A DNA stretch of 11,066 nt from Pavlovales sp. CCMP2436 (Eukaryota; Haptophyta; Pavlovophyceae; Pavlovales), in assembly GCA_026770615.1 (NCBI GenBank), contig MU631550.1, positions 83,100 through 94,165 on the forward strand, given 5' to 3'. Of this stretch, positions 1 to 6,590 are shown in pieces. Each line of letters starts with the position of its first letter. The stretch's first letter is position 1. The position numbers and the translations under genes are program-made. The notes under the pieces are model-generated. The model made no database searches. It was not told the DNA's origin and saw only the letters and a list, made by a program, of their open reading frames with translations.

Positions 1-118
1 GCCCAAGCCAGCGCAGCCGACTAAGGCACGCAGCAGGCAATGGGCGACGCAGCGCTCAGACCAGCAAAACATTCAGAACAGTCAGACGCCAGCTTGAATC
101 CCTATCAGTATATATATA
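1..118 (+). repeat. 3' part of module A (end of its ORF plus tail), ending in a TA tract
   Basis: The window opens inside a third copy of the module seen complete at 5106-5479 and 7518-7872. Positions 1-24 are the last seven codons (AQASAAD) and the stop of the module ORF. Positions 25-108 are the non-coding tail, which contains AGACGCCAGCTTGAATCC. The copy ends in a (TA)5 tract at 109-118, after which the sequence is unrelated to the other copies. It differs from the other two at only a few positions, so the copies are young. Confidence 0.9.
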
Positions 119-389
119 ACTAAATTAATATGTCCGCCCGTTCAATCAATAACATTAGAACAACGTGCACTCATCATCATGCGCAGTTCGTCCTGCCTCT
201 TCGTTCTCTAGAAACGGTGTAATAGCCCTGGAGGTTTCAATGACGGGTTGAAATCCGAATTAGTGGCGCGATTCCGCACTGGGGAGGGGGAAAAGTTGTG
301 GGCTGGACGAAGTAGTAGACATTCTTCGCCCCTGCGCGCTAAGTACCAATAGCTGTTGTCAAATAAAGCCCTTCTCGACGGTCGTAGCC
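119..389. other. Intergenic stretch, no gene recognised
   Basis: It lies between the module A tail and the 398-552 MITE. The only ATG-started frame noticed is a 30-codon one at 130-222, with nothing recognisable. No RNA gene or repeat shared with the rest of the window was found here. Confidence 0.5.
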
Positions 390-560
390 CACCTCGTCCG
401 GCTCTTAGAAAGCCCCGCAGGGCCCCCGGGGGCCCCGCCGGAGGCGCCTATGTGACTAACATATAACTAACTTGTCACATAGCCCGGGGGCCCACGGGGC
501 CCCACGGATACCGCGGATAATCCCCGTACGTTACGCCTTTTCTAAGAGCCGGCACCTCGT
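390..560. mobile_element. Foldback MITE, 14-bp TIRs, 8-bp target-site duplication (hAT-like)
   Basis: The element is 398-552 (155 bp). Its ends are perfect 14-bp inverted repeats, CCGGCTCTTAGAAA at 398-411 and its complement at 539-552. It is flanked on both sides by the same octamer CACCTCGT (390-397 and 553-560), a clean 8-bp target-site duplication. An inner inverted pair, CTATGTGAC and GTCACATAG, sits around the AT-rich centre, with GC-rich arms between, so the whole element can fold back. There is no transposase, so it is non-autonomous. An 8-bp duplication is typical of the hAT superfamily, though other superfamilies can also give about 8 bp and the TIR is not a classic hAT end. Confidence 0.85.
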
Positions 561-1148
561 GTGCCTCTCGAGTGCATCTGGGGTCGACAAAATGCTAAAG
601 GTAACTAACATTTCCGATTCTCAGCGCTCGGAAGCGAGAAGAAAGTCATGGTTCCCGATGGGGCACATCGTCAGAGGAGTTAGATGCAGATTCGTGAATG
701 GGGCGCCGCTCCATTCACGAATCTGCATCTAACTCCCCTGTGCCCAATCCGGTTCGTGAATTACTCCGAAGGATTTTCTCCGGACTTTTTCGCAATTTTT
801 CCCCGGACTGGCCACTAGTTCGGTTTCGACCCTGACGTTAAAAGTCAAAGACTGGATCGAAATCCGTTTTAAGGCCAAACCCCGAACCGCCCCTGCCCCC
901 GACCAGGGGGAGGGGGGGGGGTCACTGGGAGTAACTAACTTCACAACCTAATAACCTCCGCGAGGCTACCATTCTGAGCAACAAGGTGGCTGGCGCGATC
1001 AGCATCTGCCATTCAAAGTTAAGACTAATCAAACCGCGACCCCGGCGTATTGAAGCGGTGATCCAGCATGTCGCGTGCGGCGGTCCATGCGCCGGCCGGC
1101 CGGCGCGTCGTGCGGTCACCGAACGAGCAGGACAGCTCGCGTTTACCC
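561..1148. other. Intergenic stretch with hairpin and poly-G tract, no gene recognised
   Basis: This is the region beyond the 3' end of the minus-strand bL32m gene. It contains the 655-752 hairpin and a poly-G run at 912-921. The motif TAACTAAC occurs at 602 and 931, and an overlapping TAACTAACTT is inside the MITE near 465. Several short open frames overlap on both strands, but none has a recognisable motif or a composition that stands out from its opposite frames. Confidence 0.5.
655..752. repeat. Long near-perfect hairpin
   Basis: Positions 676-701 and 711-736 are perfect reverse complements (26 bp), separated by a 9-nt loop, GGCGCCGCT. After a small asymmetric bulge the stem continues through GGGCACA (661-667) pairing with TGTGCCC (739-745), and more weakly to about 655 and 752. 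As RNA it would form a strong stem-loop. It could be a small foldback element or a small-RNA precursor. No target-site duplication was found. Confidence 0.85.
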
Positions 1149-1544
1149 TCATGCGGGCGCTAACCCGCTCCCGGCTGCAGCGTCCCCGCCGATCGGCAAC
1201 GCCGACGCCGGATCCGGCTCGGCACGCCGATGTCCTTTGTGGAGCGTGGAGCAGTCGGGCCGCCCGCACACGCGGTGCGGGAGCTTCTCATGGTTGCAGG
1301 TTGGGCACATGTACGAGTGCGTGACGAGCTGCGGGCCGCGCTGCATGAGCTGCCCGGCACGGCGGATGCGGATGCGGGACTTGGAGACGCGCTTTTTGGG
1401 CACCGCGAAGAGGAACGCGCCGAGCTCGAGCGGAAGCCACGAGAGAAGCGACGAGAGCGCGCCGCCAAACGGAGCGGGCGCGCCGCGTGGCAGCAGCCGG
1501 GCCAGCCCACCCAACCTCAACCCCAGACCGATGGATGCTGCCAT
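1149..1544 (-). CDS. MRPL32: Mitochondrial 50S ribosomal protein bL32m, nuclear encoded
   Basis: This reads as a 131-residue structural protein of the mitochondrial ribosome's large subunit. Residues 47-57 read AVPKKRVSKSR, the hallmark start of mature bL32, followed by a basic stretch (RIRIRRAGQLMQRG). A zinc site follows: CPTC at 80-83, then KLPHRVC with Cys93 and a second Cys at 98. The second pair is spaced C-x4-C rather than the usual C-x2-C. Residues 1-46 are rich in Leu, Gly, Ala and Arg with few acids, fitting a mitochondrial presequence. In yeast the mature form is released by the m-AAA protease just before this core. The ATG at 1542-1544 is the only in-frame ATG before the core. The last 30 or so residues (after CSTLHKG) are an extension beyond bacterial L32 and may instead be read-through into an intron. 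Plastid L32 usually lacks the zinc Cys residues, which favours mitochondria. Confidence 0.88.
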   Translation of the reverse strand: MAASIGLGLRLGGLARLLPRGAPAPFGGALSSLLSWLPLELGAFLFAVPKKRVSKSRIRIRRAGQLMQRGPQLVTHSYMCPTCNHEKLPHRVCGRPDCSTLHKGHRRAEPDPASALPIGGDAAAGSGLAPA

Positions 1545-2026
1545 CGTCGATCGACGAGAGCGCAGTGACACCCAGAAGGGGGGCACGATGGCGCGATATT
1601 TTAGAATGCCTTCTTTAGAGCGCCTCAAAAATTAAAATTCTCGACGAGCTGGTGGCGGCCGAGTCGCACGTCCGCTTGTCAGCTGGCGGTCCAAACCGAG
1701 CGTGCAGGGCGAGCCGATCAAGCACGGTTACGAGCTACATCTGAGCGCCCCGCGCCGCTTAATTTCCAGCCTCTGGCGAGGCTTCCTTCGGTCAGATCAG
1801 CGAAACTGGACTCTCAAATTCTCGACGACACTCACTCCGAGACGCCCTGGTCCCTCGTAGACATGGAATTCGCCTCAGAGACCAATGGGTCAAAATGACC
1901 GCCTGCTCGTGGGCTTTCAGGGTCTCACTTGAAGTGTCAGCGTATGATAATCCTGGTGAACCTATGAAAACTTCGTTTTCTCTGGTACCCAGCTCGCACC
2001 CGGTTATTTGTCGGCGCGCGGCGGCC
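1545..2026. other. Upstream region of bL32m, no second gene recognised
   Basis: This should hold the bL32m promoter (minus strand), but no TATA box or other element stands out. A minus-strand 81-codon frame at 1792-2037 has no recognisable motif and ends inside a repeat. At 1985-1999 the sequence GTACCCAGCTCGCAC recurs with one extra base at 3289-3304, just outside the right arm of the 2027-3293 inverted-repeat pair. Confidence 0.45.
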
Positions 2027-2068
2027 GGTACAAACAATGTAAACTGTATGTAAATGCATGGCTCAATA

Positions 2069-2183
2069 GGTGTGAGTGCTGGTGCATGAGGGTTTGGGTC
2101 GATCGCTCGACCTCAGCCTGACGTCGACCAAGCCAGTGACTGAAAAACACCTGTTGAACCATGCTGAGCCGCTAATATATATA
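2069..2183 (-). repeat. B unit, long form, minus strand
   Basis: Read on the minus strand it starts at a TA tract (2174-2183), continues GCGGCTCAGCATGGTTC, and runs through GTCGACGTCAGGCTGAGG to CCAGCACTCACACC. The same long form, with few differences, is at 5600-5715. The first 70 or so bases are the unit of the 84-bp array at 3325-3573. Confidence 0.85.
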
Positions 2184-2449
2184 GGTAAAAAACAAAACCA
2201 GTTTGGAAACACTCAGTTCATAAATGGCCATACAGGGGATCGCGGGCAATAAGAACGGCGCTTTTTGAGGCTGAGGCTGAGTTTCTTAGCAAATTACATA
2301 CAAACAATGCTTAAATTTGCTTAAATTACGTACAAGTAAAAACAATGCTATTTCAAGAGGCTCATGTTCTTAACACGACGGTTTCTTATTGCCCGCGATC
2401 CCCTGTAGGTAAAAACTCAAACCAGTTTGGAAACACTCAGTTTATAAAT
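2184..2449. repeat. 42-bp direct repeats flanking a MITE
   Basis: Positions 2184-2225 and 2408-2449 share GGTAAAAA, then AACCAGTTTGGAAACACTCA, then TATAAAT or CATAAAT. A third, more diverged copy lies in inverted orientation at about 3218-3251. The two direct copies sit immediately either side of the 2231-2407 MITE. Confidence 0.8.
2231..2407. mobile_element. 177-bp MITE with perfect 25-bp terminal inverted repeats
   Basis: The ends TACAGGGGATCGCGGGCAAT... (2231-2255) and its complement (2383-2407) match perfectly over 25 bp, counting the outer TA as part of the repeat. If TA is the target duplication, the element proper starts CAGGGG. That fits a TA-targeting superfamily (Tc1/mariner-like), although CAGGGG is also a common hAT end. 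The interior is AT-rich and non-coding. A related single end with two mismatches is at about 5977-5996. Confidence 0.85.
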
Positions 2450-2518
2450 AAACTGCCCACAAACCGAACACGCAAGACCCGCCCAACCCGCCGAACCCGC
2501 CTCCGCTGTCCTCCTCGC

Positions 2519-2818
2519 ACATGCGGCACGAGCCGCCGCCCGAGCCGCCGCACGCGCCGCACGCGCCGCACGCGCCGCACGAGCCGCCGCCTGTCCCGCA
2601 CGAGACGCCGCACGAGCCGAAGCACGTCCTCCACGAACGGCGCGAGCACGAGCCGCCGCCCGAGCCGCACGCGCCGCACGCGCCGCCCGAGCCGCCGCCC
2701 GCGCCGCCGCACGCGCCGCACGAGTCGCACGAGCCGCATGAGCCGCCGCACGCGCCGCTGCTTGAGCCGCCGCCCGTCACACCAGAGCCGCACGAGCCGC
2801 CGCACGCGCCGCACGACC
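2519..2818. repeat. GC-rich degenerate minisatellite (CCGCACGMG-type)
   Basis: Units of CCGCACGAG, CCGCACGCG and CCGCCCGAG alternate with a 3-base rhythm and no stop codons in several frames. Plus frame 2521-3222 reads as Pro/His/Glu-rich ([19 protein letters not shown]). The overlapping minus frame 2442-2858 reads as Gly/Cys/Ala-rich (GACGACGACGG), and another minus frame is Arg-rich. No frame can be chosen with confidence. It may be a coding repeat or a non-coding minisatellite. Confidence 0.7.
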
Positions 2819-3217
2819 ACCGTACGAGATGTCGGCAGCTATCGAGAAGCAGAGCCAAACTGCGTTCGGCGTCACCGTCGTCCTCCGGAGTGGCTGCATC
2901 CAGTACCGGAGGAGGGAGTCCTACTCGGCGTACGCCTACTCCGCGATTTCAGCAGCCGACACCTCGAAGTCGTCGCGGGGTTCGGCGTACGCGCGGGTCA
3001 CCTCCAGATCTAGGTCGGCATTGCGCCGGAGCCACTCGTCCATGTGCGGCATTAAGGCGCCCACCACGGCCATGCTCGGGCCGCCGTGCCGGCAGTTGTC
3101 GCCTTGCCAGTCTCTCCGCCGCTCGCCCGGTCGCCCGTTGTCCAGAGACATGGTGCTCCACATGCCAGGGCACTGGCACGGTCGTCGATCTCAAAGCCTT
3201 ATGCACCAGTATTTCTT
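2819..3217. other. GC-rich stretch with competing open frames, possible captured gene fragment
   Basis: Base composition is like the coding exons of the window. A minus-strand frame (ATG at about 3163, stop at 2936-2938) includes MPHMDEWLRRNADLDLEVTR, which looks protein-like. A plus-strand frame starting at 2829 is also open to 3257. Neither has a motif I recognise. The stretch lies inside the 45-bp inverted-repeat pair, so captured host DNA is possible. Confidence 0.3.
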
Positions 3218-3324
3218 ACTGATTGTTTCCAAACTGGTTTTAGTTTTTACCTATTGAGCCATGCATTTAGATACAGTTTACATTGTTTGTACCCAAGCTC
3301 GCACACACAGCCAACAGACCTAAT

Positions 3325-3573
3325 GATGTATATATATATAGCGGCTCAGCATGGTTCAACAGGTGTTGTTCAGTCACTGGCTTGGTCGACGTCAGGCTGA
3401 GGTCGAGCGATGTATATATATATAGCGGCTCAGCATGGTTCAACAGGTGTTGTTCAGTCACTGGCTTGGTCGACGTCAGGCTGAGGTCGAGCGATGTATA
3501 TATATATAGCGGCTCAGCATGGTTCAACAGGTGTTGTTCACTCACTGACTTGGTCGACGTCAGACGTTAGTCC
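3325..3573 (+). repeat. Tandem array, 84-bp unit, two full copies plus a variant third
   Basis: GCGGCTCAGCATGG starts at 3341, 3425 and 3509, exactly 84 bp apart, each time preceded by a 12-bp TA tract (3329-3340, 3413-3424, 3497-3508). The unit ends GGTCGAGCGATG. The third copy changes after GTTCA and continues as a different 3' part shared with 5716-5833. As 84 is a multiple of three, a frame stays open across the array as a 28-residue repeat (DVYIYSGSAWFNRCC...), probably a by-product of unit length. Confidence 0.95.
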
Positions 3574-3626
3574 TGGCAGCAGGGATGGTGGTGGTAGAGG
3601 TGAGGTTGGTGGTGAACTCATAGCAG
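3509..3626 (+). repeat. B unit variant, 118 bp, also at 5716-5833
   Basis: This is the third array unit plus the following GACGTTAGTCCTGGCAGCAG and GGTGGTGAACTC to TAGCAG. An equally long copy is at 5716-5833 with a few substitutions. A shorter copy of the first part is at 7882-7939. Confidence 0.85.
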
Positions 3627-3769
3627 ACCTAATGATGTATAGTTTGTTGTTGAGGACAGGAAGTTTATTCAGTTAAGAGGAGGATTATTGAGTCACCCTT
3701 TCCGGCCGGCTAGAGACCCCTCGTTGGGAATTGTGGCCGGGGGAAGGAGATAGCAGCCGCCCCCGTGAA

Positions 3770-4002
3770 AAGGGGTTGGTTCGGCGAGCTGCGCACACAG
3801 CGCACGTCATTCTAATTTTAAACATAATTATTTTAATTCCCTGGATTTTCGGAAGGCACGAAAAAGGCACAGTCGTGTGCCTGATCAGTCTTTAGCGGGG
3901 ATGACGGTATCCGGGGGCTCTGGAGCTGGTCCCAGTTTTAACTGGGAGACCGCGAACTTCGAAGTTCGGGACCGGACGTTTTTATAAACTACACACGCAG
4001 GC
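3770..4002 (+). repeat. Diverged dispersed repeat, copy 1 (copy 2 at 7990-8268)
   Basis: Three blocks match copy 2 in the same order: AGCTGCGCA...GCGCACGTCATTCTAATT (3788-3817 and 8007-8035), GTGTGCCTGATC...GACGGTATCCG (about 3875-3914 and 8132-8169), and GACCGGACGTT...ACTACACACG (about 3969-3998 and 8235-8262). In between, this copy has the hairpins CCCAGTTTTAACTGGG and GAACTTCGAAGTTC. Both copies lie just upstream of a GC-rich reading frame, so they may be shared promoter or leader sequence, or an old element. Confidence 0.7.
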
Positions 4003-4051
4003 GCTCCAAGGATAGCGGTGGGCGGCGGGTGGCAAGCGCCGCGGGGCGGCG

Positions 4052-4513
4052 GTGGGGGGTAAGCCCCACGTGGGAGGCAGGGGTGCACGCGCGGGCCGGT
4101 CAACCCGCCGGGCAGCAGAGCACGCCCTGGCGGCTGCGGAGCGCGCTCAGGCGCCTGCGCCCGCGCCCGCTGGTGCGCCCGCTGACGCGGGGATCGAGGA
4201 GCCGGTGGTGCCATCTCCCGTGGCGGACGCGGCAACCGGTGTGGCAGCGGCTCCTGCCGCTGACGCACCCGCTGACGCACCCGCTGACGCGCCCGCTGCC
4301 GAGGTTTCGCTGTTGTCGCAGACACTGCAGGTTTTGCTGCCGGCGCTGCAGCTGCACGTTCTCTTTCAAGCCACGAGCGAGTCTATCCCAGAGTTCATCA
4401 TCAGGGTAATCAGTCCACTGGCGAACTGGGTGGGCAAACCCGGCAAACACTCGCGATCGAGTGATGATAGCAGCAGTGGTGACGACGACGGGAAAAGAAA
4501 CCGGCGGGCCTGA
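4052..4513 (+). CDS. Ala/Pro-rich hypothetical protein, exon-like frame without ATG
   Basis: Not recognised as any family. The frame is open from 4016 (after a TAG at 4013-4015) to the TGA at 4511-4513, but contains no ATG. The first possible alternative start is a GTG at 4052, so it is more likely a 3' exon than a whole gene. Counting from 4052: residues 1-30 are basic, 31-82 are Ala/Pro-rich with an ADAP repeat (four-residue period, 12-bp DNA repeat), 85-125 form a hydrophobic segment (SLLSQTLQVLLPALQ, then IPEFIIRVISPLANW), and 135-150 are Ser/Asp-rich before a basic end. The mix of segments and charge balance favours this frame over the overlapping antisense frame 3885-4325, which does have an ATG but is Pro/Arg-rich throughout. 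No acceptor can be fixed. Confidence 0.4.
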   Translation: MGGKPHVGGRGARAGRSTRRAAEHALAAAERAQAPAPAPAGAPADAGIEEPVVPSPVADAATGVAAAPAADAPADAPADAPAAEVSLLSQTLQVLLPALQLHVLFQATSESIPEFIIRVISPLANWVGKPGKHSRSSDDSSSGDDDGKRNRRA

Positions 4514-4927
4514 CGCGGTGACGGCAACTTTGGCGAGGACTCTGGCACCTTCGGCAACTCAACGATGTAATTTTTTGTCAGTGATGGGCCTTCAGCGCAC
4601 AGGCGCAGCTGGAGGTACCTGCGGGCACAGCGGATTCACTCGCGAGAGTGACGTCGTTATGAACCGACGATGACGGGTCTCGAGCGGAATAATTATAATA
4701 GTTTTGTTTTGTTATGTTATGTTATTATGTTATGATGCCAATTCTACCGCCTGGGGCGCAGTTTCTGCGTCCAGGTGGCCCCGGGTGTCAGCGTCTGAGC
4801 GCCACTCTGTTGAGTTTCGGCGTCACCTTGCGGTGATACCAAAGCGCCGACAGAGTTCCGAAGCAGGCGATTGTGCGTGCCTTCTTGCCATGTTGGGCAA
4901 TAACTAATTTGGGGGGGGGGGCACATT
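4514..4927. other. Intergenic stretch with simple repeat and poly-G tract
   Basis: A TTATG/TTTTG-type simple repeat lies at about 4690-4737, and an 11-base G run at 4911-4921 sits a few bases before module C begins. A short ATG frame at 4461-4673 is open but unremarkable. No gene is recognised. Confidence 0.5.
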
Positions 4928-5065
4928 GGCTTCCTCATCATCCACCACTTCTACCAGCTCCCCAATTCGGCGTAGCGCGTAGGAGCCTGCGTCGGAGCGC
5001 TTAGATCAGCCTGACTTGAACTTGAAACGTACCGCCAGCCCGAACCCCTGAACATTAATTACGCA
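4928..5065 (+). repeat. Module C, copy 1 (copy 2 at 7328-7458)
   Basis: Nearly identical over about 130 bp to 7328-7458, from GGCTTCCTCATCATCC through GGAGCCTGCGTCGGAGCGC to CATTAAT. At both loci it lies directly upstream of the module A ORF. On the plus strand both copies end a Ser/Thr-rich frame (SSSSTTSTSSP-RRSA, stop). On the minus strand both carry an open frame rich in acidic residues (GELVEVVDDEEA). Confidence 0.9.
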
Positions 5066-5105
5066 CTCGCTCGTCAAAGAAATTGCGGCGCAGGGAGGCC
5101 GCAAG

Positions 5106-5381
5106 ATGTACGCGCTGATAGGCGTGAGTCCGATGGAGGCGGCCGCGCGCATCAAGAAGCAACTCATCGACACGATCGGTACAATCGCGGCACACGGCCA
5201 TGCGCAGCTGCTGCTCGCGCGCTTGAGCGCGCTGGCCCCGCGCGCTGGCCCCGATCGCTGCCCAGCGTGGAACACGACAACCAGCAACCAGCAGATCATA
5301 TCCCTAAACGCCCTTGCCCGGGCACACTACCGGAGATCCATCGGCACGCGCGGTGGCGCCCAAGCCAGCGCAGCCGACTAA
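5106..5381 (+). CDS. Repeat-borne small ORF, copy 1 (91 aa)
   Basis: No family is recognised. The protein starts MYALIGVSPMEAAARIKKQL, has a likely amphipathic helix over residues 10-45, a polar middle (SNQQ) and a short basic, Ala-rich end. Third codon positions are strongly G/C, which supports this strand as coding or formerly coding. Compared with the copy at 7524-7787 it has a 13-bp duplication near 5230-5245 and a 1-bp loss near 5270; together they keep the frame and replace IAAQRG by a longer segment. Unlike the other copy, the frame stays open upstream of the ATG for 18 codons (from 5052), reading LVKEIAAQGGRK before the Met, so this may be an exon whose true start lies elsewhere. Most differences between copies change amino acids, which suggests relaxed constraint. 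Confidence 0.45.
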   Translation: MYALIGVSPMEAAARIKKQLIDTIGTIAAHGHAQLLLARLSALAPRAGPDRCPAWNTTTSNQQIISLNALARAHYRRSIGTRGGAQASAAD

Positions 5382-5479
5382 GGCACGCAGCAGGCAATGG
5401 GCGACGCAGCGCTCAGACCAGCACAACATTTAGAACAGTCAGACGCCAGCTTGAATCCTTATCATATCATATATATATA
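5382..5479 (+). repeat. Module A tail ending in TA tract, copy 2
   Basis: The tail follows the stop codon and matches 25-118 and 7788-7872. It ends at a TA tract (5470-5479), where homology to the other copies stops. Confidence 0.9.
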
Positions 5480-5599
5480 CCTCTATCTAGATCACACAGC
5501 AGACCAGTAACGGTATCTGCTGAGTAGCATCGTCTTCGGCGGCCGAGGCGCGGCGGAGGCGGGGCGTGGGGGCCGGGGCGCACACACTCACACCCTTTG
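5480..5599. other. GC-rich spacer
   Basis: This joins the module A tail to the long-form B unit. It has a GGC/GCG-rich run (5537-5580) and ends in a small hairpin, CACTCACACC with GGTGTGAGTG, whose right half is the first bases of the B unit. No gene is seen. Confidence 0.5.
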
Positions 5600-5715
5600 G
5601 TGTGAGTGCTGGTGCATGAGGGTTTGGGTCGATCGCTTGACCTCAGCCTGACGTCGACCAAGCCAGTGACTGAACAACACCTGTTGAACCATGCTGAGCT
5701 GCTACTATATATATA
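5600..5715 (-). repeat. B unit, long form, minus strand, copy 2
   Basis: Same sequence and orientation as 2069-2183, ending at a TA tract (5706-5715). It is the left arm of a large palindrome with the plus-strand B unit that follows. Confidence 0.85.
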
Positions 5716-5770
5716 GCGGCTCAGCATGGTTCAACAGGTGTTGTTCACTCACTGACTTGGTCGACGTCAG
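5648..5770. repeat. Palindrome of two head-to-head B units
   Basis: Arms 5648-5699 and 5719-5770 are reverse complements over 52 bp with two mismatches. The 19-base centre contains the TA tract. It is formed by a minus-strand and a plus-strand B unit sharing one TA tract. Confidence 0.9.
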
Positions 5771-5833
5771 ACGTTAGTCCTGGCAGCAGGGATGGTGGCG
5801 GTAGAGGTGAAGTTGGTGGTGAACTCGTAGCAG
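5716..5833 (+). repeat. B unit variant, 118 bp, copy 2
   Basis: Matches 3509-3626 at equal length, starting GCGGCTCAGC after a TA tract and ending at TAGCAG. The two copies diverge abruptly after that point. Confidence 0.85.
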
Positions 5834-6180
5834 TTGCCACAGGCTCCCCCCCCCTCCCCCCCCCACACACACAACGCTCACATCCATATAGGTGCGTGTG
5901 CCCTGTCCGCCGCGGCCGCCTGAGCCGCTATATATATATAGTGATATACGGACCAGCACAACATTCGGGACAGTCATATTGCCCGCAACCCCCTGTACCT
6001 CCCCGCCAGCTGAAAAGTTGTAGTTAGGGCCCAGTCGCCTGGGACCTGAAGCACATTTGGCTAGCAGACAAGCGCGCACTCAGAATAAAAATTGAGCACT
6101 CACGTAAATAAATACATAAATACATAACCATTTTTGTTATTTTAAAACTTTTGATAGCCCGGCCGTCTACGCCGCGGGGA
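5834..6180. other. Repeat debris and AT-rich stretch, no gene
   Basis: It contains a C-rich run with CA repeats (about 5844-5873), then TGAGCCGC plus a TA tract (5921-5940), which is a minus-strand B head only 8 bases long. Next is a fragment like the module A tail (GGACCAGCACAACATTC, about 5950-5975), and a degenerate single TIR of the 2231-2407 MITE (about 5977-5996). From about 6083 to 6155 it is AT-rich with a TAAATACA-type repeat. Confidence 0.6.
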
Positions 6181-6534
6181 CTAGCGGATTCCAGCCGCGC
6201 CACGCTTAGAGGTGGGACCAGTGGGTTGTGGGTGAACCTGATGCTTGCAAGGGGTGCTCCCTGAGCGCGCCGTGTCGCCTTTGAGGTGCGCAGGTGCGGC
6301 CGTCGCGCCCTCGTTTGCCTGTGGTGGGGGACGATGAGGCGGGTCTTTGGAGGAGAATGGCACACGGCTCGCTTTCGAGGCGCGCGAAGGCTTCCCGGGC
6401 CTTCTCCCGGTCCCGTATTTATTGGTCTCCAATTTGCGGCCCGGGCTGCTGGCGCATCCGGATGGGTCGCGGATCCTCTCTGGAAACCCGTGCGCTCCTT
6501 GTTGCGGACCCCGCCAAACCTTCAAAATAGAGAG
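6181..6534. other. GC-rich stretch with competing open frames, no gene recognised
   Basis: The composition resembles coding sequence, and several frames on both strands are open (for example plus 6347-6775, which begins with a non-ATG codon, and minus 6181-6525). None has a recognisable motif and they contradict each other, so no CDS is called. Confidence 0.35.
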
Positions 6535-6588
6535 AGCTTCGAGAACCTTCTTTGGTGATCAGATTTTAACAGGTTCATCTTCTCGCAG
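6535..6588 (+). repeat. Intron-like repeat, copy 1 (copy 2 at 8285-8337)
   Basis: It shares AGCTTCGAGARCCTTCT, then ATCAGATTTTAA, then TCTTCTCGCAG with 8285-8337. The right end is a good splice acceptor (pyrimidine-rich then CAG). The left end here lacks an obvious GT. After the acceptor a plus frame is open without an ATG from 6589 to about 6799 (RECKICFSLIFCSEH...), so this could be a real intron end. Confidence 0.6.
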
Positions 6589-6590
6589 AT

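Larger units (their letters stand above)
2027..3293. mobile_element. 1.27-kb segment bounded by 45-bp inverted repeats
   Basis: Positions 2027-2071 (starting GGTACAAACAATG) and 3249-3293 are reverse complements with one mismatch in 45. Such ends suggest a composite or non-autonomous DNA element. It carries a minus-strand B unit, a smaller MITE, a GC-rich repetitive block and a stretch that may be captured host sequence (2830-3210). No transposase is visible. No simple target-site duplication directly abuts the ends. A 15-16 bp direct repeat (GTACCCA(A)GCTCGCAC) at 1985-1999 and 3289-3304 spans the segment imperfectly. It could alternatively be a recombination product of nearby repeats. Confidence 0.55.

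Noticed and set aside
230..265. GGGTTGAAATCC as a possible tRNA T-arm
   Set aside because: No acceptor stem or anticodon arm could be formed around it.
1230..1568. Plus-strand ATG frame of 112 codons with charged, protein-like sequence
   Set aside because: It is antisense to the bL32m gene, whose conserved core and zinc Cys residues are clear on the minus strand.
3283..3570. 95-codon frame with a 28-residue repeat
   Set aside because: It is a by-product of the 84-bp tandem unit; the same sequence occurs as scattered non-coding B units in both orientations.
3874..4000. GGGAGACCGC as part of a 5S rRNA gene
   Set aside because: Only this short string matches; the rest of the 5S sequence and its internal promoter are missing.
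3885..4325. Minus-strand ATG frame, Pro/Arg-rich
   Set aside because: Its 3' part lies in the dispersed repeat and its composition mirrors the Ala/Pro-rich plus frame, which has better charge balance; neither is proven.
5006..5299. Minus-strand 97-codon frame with an in-frame TGA as a selenoprotein
   Set aside because: It overlaps the better plus-strand ORF, there is no SECIS-like hairpin visible, and no selenoprotein motif.
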